Origin: Eubacteriales bacterium
GTDB taxonomy: Bacteria > Bacillota > Clostridia > Christensenellales > Aristaeellaceae
Assembly (NCBI GenBank): GCA_028693055.1
Contig: JAQUWD010000039.1
Span: 1-37,337 of the forward strand
Length of the DNA: 37,337 nt
Direction: 5' to 3'
Positions 33,297 through 37,337 of this stretch are shown here, piece by piece (within the stretch, counting starts at the first letter, position 1; every line of letters begins with the position of its first letter). Below the pieces are notes generated by a model. It was not told the DNA's origin and searched no databases. It saw only the letters and a list, made by a program, of their open reading frames with translations. The position numbers and the translations under genes were made by a program.

Positions 33297-33363
33297 AAAG
33301 CGACGTTCCGGAACGTAACTACGGGCAAAGACTGCTCGTGACGGTCTGGAACGTCGCTTTTTT
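33297..33363. terminator. Long-armed hairpin after the sugar importer operon
   Basis: A perfect 13-bp inverted repeat (33297-33309 with 33348-33360) encloses 38 nt. Six T follow on the plus strand and three T on the minus strand. It lies about 40 nt past the end of the importer operon and could end it. The first arm can instead pair with the adjacent GGAACGT (33310-33316). Confidence 0.6.
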
Positions 33364-33400
33364 GGAAAGAACGGATACTTCGTTTCCTTAGGTTTATTGC

Positions 33401-34444
33401 TTAGAGCGTATTTTTCTTCTTCATCCGTGCAAATACGGCTTGCAGGACAATGAAGAAGCAAAGCAAAATTGCGGATACTACGTTGGACCACGAGGAAATT
33501 AGCTTCCCATTGGTTTTGACCAAGCTGGAAATGGTACCGTTGATCAGCACCCCGAAAAAGGACCCGATCACATTGCCAACGCCGCCGGTAAGTAGCGTAC
33601 CGCCAATAACCGCCGATGAAATAGCATCCATCTCAAGCCCCAAGGCTTGCGTAGTGGTACCGCACATGGTGTTCAAGCAGTAACACAAGCCGCCGATGGA
33701 GCAAAGCACACTAGACAGCACATAGGCCTTCATGCGGGTTTTCTTCACATTCAAGCCCATCAGCGCGGCAGACTGTTGATTGCCGCCTACCGCATACAGG
33801 CTGCGGCCAAAGCGTGTGTAGCGAAGCACCAGAAAGATGATCACCAATACTGCCAAAGCAATCAGCACGGAAACGCGAACATAGGGAACCATCAGCTTGC
33901 CCTTGCTGTTCATATACGCGCCAATCTGAAAGGGCATGTTGATCTTTGCATTAGCCAAATCAACCATGAATTGGCTGGAGGTGATGCTGACCTGCTGGGT
34001 GTCAATCACCGCCGTCATCCCCCGGGCAAAGAACATACCAGCCATGGTAACGATAAAGGGCTGTATGTCCAGATAACCGACGCAAAAGCCTTGTACTAGA
34101 CCAAAAGCTACACCCATCGCCATTACCAATACGATTAGTAGAGGCGCGGACATGCCCCATTTCTCGACGCCCACGGCAAGAAACATACAGTCCATGGCAA
34201 TCAGGGAGCCGACGGAAATATCGATTCCTCCCGTAAGCATTACACAGGTCATGCCGCAGGCAACGCAGATCAGGCCCGAATTGCTGATCAAAATATTGAG
34301 AAAGGTTTGCAGTCGGCTAAAGCCCTTCGAATCATAGATCATGCAGCCCGCCGCATACATCAGCGCAAACAATCCAATGGTAATGTAAAGAAGCAGACTA
34401 TTGCTGTTAACGGGCCTTCTGGCCTTCTTTTCCAACTGAATCAT
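33401..34444 (-). CDS. Sugar ABC importer permease (YjfF/RbsC-like)
   Basis: A 347-residue BPD_transp_2 family permease with about ten hydrophobic helices. LTGGIDISVGSLIAM and TLLTGGVGNVIGSFFGVL are typical of ribose/galactose-type permeases. It forms the channel with the permease gene before it, whose stop it overlaps by ATGA. Order and resemblance match the E. coli ytfQ-ytfR-ytfT-yjfF furanose importer, but the substrate cannot be read from sequence. It is the last gene of the operon, followed by a long-armed hairpin. Confidence 0.87.
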   Translation of the reverse strand: MIQLEKKARRPVNSNSLLLYITIGLFALMYAAGCMIYDSKGFSRLQTFLNILISNSGLICVACGMTCVMLTGGIDISVGSLIAMDCMFLAVGVEKWGMSAPLLIVLVMAMGVAFGLVQGFCVGYLDIQPFIVTMAGMFFARGMTAVIDTQQVSITSSQFMVDLANAKINMPFQIGAYMNSKGKLMVPYVRVSVLIALAVLVIIFLVLRYTRFGRSLYAVGGNQQSAALMGLNVKKTRMKAYVLSSVLCSIGGLCYCLNTMCGTTTQALGLEMDAISSAVIGGTLLTGGVGNVIGSFFGVLINGTISSLVKTNGKLISSWSNVVSAILLCFFIVLQAVFARMKKKNTL

Positions 34445-35532
34445 GCCCTTGCCGCCTCCTTTTGCATGGTATTCTTTTTCGCGGCAGCCCGTTTCGTCAG
34501 ATAGGCGCGCACGACCGGCGCTTGAATGGCGACGATCAAGATCACAATGACGGCTTTAAAGACGGGGGCTTGAGCGGAGCTTACGCCCAAGGCGTACAAG
34601 GTGGTGGTAATGGCTTGAATGGTATAAGCGCCGATGATGGAGCCGGAAAGACGGAATTTACCGCCGCCCAAGCTATTGCCGCCCAGCGCTACAGCCAGAA
34701 TCGCGTCTAGCTCCAGGTTTAGGCCGATGTTGTTGGTATCCGCAGAGTAGATACGACTGGTAGCCACAATCCCAGCAATGCCGGCGCAGAGGCCGCAAAT
34801 GATGAAGGTGGTCAGGATGATGCGTTTGCTTTGATAACCCGCAATTCTAGCCGCGCTTTCGTTAATGCCCACAGCCTGCACATAAGTGCCTAGCGCGGTA
34901 TATTTCAGCACCAGTGAAATTACGAGAACACATACCGCCGCGATCAGAATCGGCGTAGGAAAAATACCGCAGTAGCTGCCAAAAAATTGGAAGGAAGGCT
35001 CACGGATATAAACAATACTGCTGTTGCACAGAAGTAAACCGATGGCCCGCCCGGCAGAGAAAAGAATCAAGGTAGCCACCATAGGCTGAATTTTTAAATA
35101 TGACACCAAAAAACCATTAAACGCGCCGCAGAGACATGCCACCAAAATGCCAGCCAGAATACCCACCCAAAGGGGAACAGCGTATTCGCTGACATTGGTG
35201 TTGCCAAAGCCCGCTAGCAGCATGCAACACATGCCGCCCGCCAAGCTCATCACCGACCCGACGGAGATATCCGTTCCCGCCGAGGAGGAGACCACTAGTG
35301 TCATGCCGATGGCAAGTATAGCCGTCTCGCTGCCGCGATTGAGAATGTCGATGATGCGTCCGAAAAGAATGCTGTTGCCAGCCGTGGTTTGGGTAATGGA
35401 AATGGTGAAAAAGTCAAAGGCGTTAGCGCCCTTGGCCATATCGCTAATCACATTGACTGCCATCACCAACAGCATGCTAAAGACGGGTAGAAACAGTGGC
35501 ATTTTTGTTAGCTTTTTGAAGAAGGTCTTCAT
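34441..35532 (-). CDS. Sugar ABC importer permease (YtfT/RbsC-like)
   Basis: A 363-residue BPD_transp_2 permease with about ten hydrophobic helices. Family segments are AGTDISVGSVMSLAGG and LAVALGGNSLGGGKFRLSGSIIGA. It overlaps both neighbours by 4 nt, so the three importer genes are tightly coupled. It is expected to pair with the YjfF-like subunit and the tandem ATPase to import a monosaccharide. The C-terminal tail is basic (TKRAAAKKNTMQKEAARA). Confidence 0.87.
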   Translation of the reverse strand: MKTFFKKLTKMPLFLPVFSMLLVMAVNVISDMAKGANAFDFFTISITQTTAGNSILFGRIIDILNRGSETAILAIGMTLVVSSSAGTDISVGSVMSLAGGMCCMLLAGFGNTNVSEYAVPLWVGILAGILVACLCGAFNGFLVSYLKIQPMVATLILFSAGRAIGLLLCNSSIVYIREPSFQFFGSYCGIFPTPILIAAVCVLVISLVLKYTALGTYVQAVGINESAARIAGYQSKRIILTTFIICGLCAGIAGIVATSRIYSADTNNIGLNLELDAILAVALGGNSLGGGKFRLSGSIIGAYTIQAITTTLYALGVSSAQAPVFKAVIVILIVAIQAPVVRAYLTKRAAAKKNTMQKEAARA

Positions 35533-37043
35533 TCTTTCTCCCCTCCCGCAATGGCTCTCATGACGCTTTCTTGGGTCATGTCGCCGCTGAGTTCGTCTAC
35601 CTTTTCACCGTCCCGCAGCACGGCCATACGGTTGCAGGTACGGAGCATTTCCTCAATTTCGGATGATATGAAGAGAATGCCTTTCCCTTCTTGAGCCAGC
35701 TTGATGACCAGCTTTTGGATTTCCGTTTTCGTACCAATGTCAATGCCCCGGGTCGGCTCGTCCAAGATAAGGAAATCCGGGTCTGTAGCTAGCCAGCGGG
35801 CAATGATTACCTTCTGCTGATTGCCGCCGGAAAGCTGCTTGACCAGTGTTTCGCGGCTGGCAGTCTTGATTTGCAGCAATTCGATAAAACGATCGGCAAT
35901 TTCACACTGCTCCTTCATGGGAATCAAGTGAAGCATTCCTTGGCGCGCTTGAAGCGCCAGAACGATGTTCTCCCGCACAGTGAGGTCGGGGATAATGCCT
36001 TCCGCTTTGCGGTCGTCTGGAAGCATGCCCATGCCCTGATGAATGGAATCAATGGGAGCCTTAATCCGCATGGGCTTCCCCTTCACCTCCAGAGTGCCTC
36101 CGGTAGGCCGATCCGCGCCGTAGATTGCCCGGGCCAGCTCGCTGCGGCCGGAGCCTAGGAGTCCGGTGAGCCCAATCACTTCACCTCGACGAACGGTCAG
36201 ATCAAAGGGTTTAATCTTGCCGGCGTGGGTTAAGCCGCGAGCGTCCACTAGCTTCTCCTGATTGGACTTAAAACCGCCTTCCGGCTTGATGTTTGCAAGA
36301 TCGTCAAAATCCTTGCCCATCATTGCGGCGATGAGTTTCACGCGAGGTAATTGCCCGATGGGGTATTCCCCAACCAAAGCGCCATTTCGAAGGACGGTAA
36401 TACGGTCGCACACAGCGTAAACCTGCTCCAGAAAATGAGTGACAAAAACGATGCCAACACCCTTGTCCCTGAGGCTGCGCATAAGGTTGAAGAGCTTTTC
36501 CACCTCATTGTCATCCAAAGAAGAGGTGGGCTCATCGAGGATTAACACCTTGCAATCCATATCCACAGCACGAGCGATTGCGATCATCTGCTGAAGAGCC
36601 AGTGAATAGTTCTCAAGGTTTTGTTGAACGTCGATGGCCAATTCCAAGCGCTTCATCAATTCCTGAGAGCGCCGAACCATTGCGCGGCGGTCGATGGTGC
36701 CAAAGCGGGTGATGGGTTCGCGTCCAATGAAAAGGTTTTCCGCGACGCTAAGATTGGGGCAGAGGTTGATTTCCTGATAGACGGTGGAAATGCCCCGAAG
36801 CTGTGCTTCCATAGTGGAATGATTGCGAATGGGTTGTTCAATGCCGCTAACGCGGATTTCGCCGGAGGTAAAATCATGAACGCCGGTGAGGCACTTAATG
36901 AGAGTGGATTTGCCTGCGCCGTTTTCACCCATTAAGGCGTGGATTTCGCCTTTGCGGAGGGTAAAATCCACGTTATCTAATGCCTTAACGCCGGGAAAGG
37001 TCATGGTAATGCCACGCATGGTCAGGACGACGGCTTCTTCCAT
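35529..37043 (-). CDS. Sugar ABC importer tandem ATPase (YtfR/RbsA-like)
   Basis: A 504-residue protein with two ABC ATPase domains in one chain. The first has Walker A GENGAGKST (39-47), Walker B ILDEPTSSLD and a degenerate signature (YSLALQQM). The second has GLLGSGRSE in place of a normal Walker A, an intact signature LSGGNQQK and Walker B ILDEPTRGID. This is the usual RbsA/MglA pattern. AAAGGA lies 12 nt before the ATG. No binding-protein gene or clear promoter lies between it and the window edge, so the operon probably begins further right. Confidence 0.9.
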   Translation of the reverse strand: MEEAVVLTMRGITMTFPGVKALDNVDFTLRKGEIHALMGENGAGKSTLIKCLTGVHDFTSGEIRVSGIEQPIRNHSTMEAQLRGISTVYQEINLCPNLSVAENLFIGREPITRFGTIDRRAMVRRSQELMKRLELAIDVQQNLENYSLALQQMIAIARAVDMDCKVLILDEPTSSLDDNEVEKLFNLMRSLRDKGVGIVFVTHFLEQVYAVCDRITVLRNGALVGEYPIGQLPRVKLIAAMMGKDFDDLANIKPEGGFKSNQEKLVDARGLTHAGKIKPFDLTVRRGEVIGLTGLLGSGRSELARAIYGADRPTGGTLEVKGKPMRIKAPIDSIHQGMGMLPDDRKAEGIIPDLTVRENIVLALQARQGMLHLIPMKEQCEIADRFIELLQIKTASRETLVKQLSGGNQQKVIIARWLATDPDFLILDEPTRGIDIGTKTEIQKLVIKLAQEGKGILFISSEIEEMLRTCNRMAVLRDGEKVDELSGDMTQESVMRAIAGGEKE

Positions 37044-37077
37044 TGGTCATCCATTCCTTTCAATGAGATGTAAAATG

Positions 37078-37109
37078 CGTTGATGGAGCGTCGTGCCGCT
37101 GCATCAACG
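37078..37109. repeat. Inverted repeat upstream of the importer ATPase gene
   Basis: CGTTGATG (37078-37085) and CATCAACG (37102-37109) form a perfect 8-bp inverted repeat with a 16-nt loop. On the minus strand a short T run follows. It may be a weak terminator of an upstream gene, an operator or an mRNA processing hairpin. Confidence 0.5.
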
Positions 37110-37138
37110 ATATGGGTAGATTGGAGTAAAGAACAAAG

Positions 37139-37208
37139 AGCGGAGTGCAGAGGGCTCAGCCCTTTGCCGGGGCTTGGGGCAGCGCCCCAACGTTCCTCCC
37201 GCGCCGCA
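37139..37208. repeat. GC-rich intergenic repeat, copy 1
   Basis: 70 bp that recurs 129 bp downstream with 2 differences. It contains two short palindromes, AGGGCT-c-AGCCCT and TTGGGGC-agc-GCCCCAA. It is non-coding in appearance and resembles a REP-like dispersed hairpin element. Confidence 0.8.
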
Positions 37209-37267
37209 GCATAGCACCCGCGAGCAATGTTGCCGTAGGCAACGAGCGGCGCAATCACAGTTCCAAT

Positions 37268-37337
37268 AGCGGAGTGCAGAGGGCTCAGCCCTTTGCCGGG
37301 GCTTGGGGCAGCGCCCCAACGTCCCTCCTGCGCCGCA
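37268..37337. repeat. GC-rich intergenic repeat, copy 2 (may continue past the window)
   Basis: Second copy of the 70-bp element, 68 of 70 positions identical to copy 1 and ending exactly at the window edge. The 59-bp spacer between copies holds a further perfect hairpin, GTTGCC-gta-GGCAAC. Confidence 0.8.

Noticed and set aside
33242..33363. A CRISPR-like or iteron array
   Set aside because: The repeated unit is only 6-9 bp with irregular spacing and no unique spacers, so neither a CRISPR nor a replication origin is supported.
37022..37319. Two minus-strand open frames across the repeat region
   Set aside because: They are low-complexity products of the 70-bp repeat (the same Arg/Pro/Ala-rich string twice) with no start signals.

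Overview
The window reads as part of a moderately GC-rich Bacillota genome, most likely a Clostridia (gut Clostridia or Christensenellales type, inferred from gene content only). The pointers are a cdaA-cdaR c-di-AMP pair, a RelQ-like small alarmone synthetase, a PdaB-like polysaccharide deacetylase, a CotH-type spore-coat kinase protein, strong AGGAGG ribosome binding sites and sigma-A promoters with 17-bp spacers. There are about 27 intact protein genes, one SRP RNA, one probable 6S RNA, and no tRNA, rRNA or CRISPR array that I can see.

Layout. (1) 1-440: AT-rich left edge with the first codons of a probable transposase on the minus strand, beside the 3' remnant of a broken membrane-protein gene with its terminator. 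(2) 440-7581, plus strand: heterodimeric ABC exporter (two half-transporters), an unassigned radical SAM protein, a small alarmone synthetase and a YtcJ-like amidohydrolase. (3) 7592-8967, minus strand: a probable 6S RNA with a perfect consensus promoter, and a NadR-type NAD enzyme. (4) 9064-14938, plus strand: a PAP2 phosphatase fused to a DgkA-type lipid kinase, then CotH/lamin-tail protein, DUF4956 membrane protein and VTC-domain polyphosphate polymerase. (5) 14981-19680, minus strand: an IlvD/Edd-family dehydratase, a cytoplasmic sulfatase and an FAD-Rieske oxidoreductase. (6) 19811-22536, plus strand: a D-2-hydroxyacid dehydrogenase, a membrane-anchored NodB deacetylase and a tandem-OB SSB-like protein. 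(7) 22566-30892, plus strand: SRP RNA, glyA, yraN, cdaA, cdaR, an unknown Pro-rich membrane protein, a P-loop ATPase, an RsmF-like rRNA methyltransferase and an aldo/keto reductase. (8) 30898-33147, minus strand: an acyl-CoA ligase with its XRE-cupin regulator. (9) 33401-37043, minus strand: a YtfR-YtfT-YjfF-like sugar ABC importer without its binding protein, then a duplicated 70-bp GC-rich intergenic repeat at the right edge.

The best candidate for a poorly described system is the CotH/lamin-tail - DUF4956 - VTC block at 10251-14938. It joins an extracellular kinase-like protein on a membrane anchor, a polytopic membrane protein and a polyphosphate polymerase. A second is the cdaA-cdaR operon, which continues into a Pro-rich membrane protein and a translationally coupled ATPase. 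Several regulatory structures are also notable: two mutually exclusive hairpins that could hide a ribosome binding site, a terminator embedded antisense in a neighbour's coding region, and a palindrome just downstream of the regulator promoter. All functional calls rest on motif recognition by eye; no database search was run.
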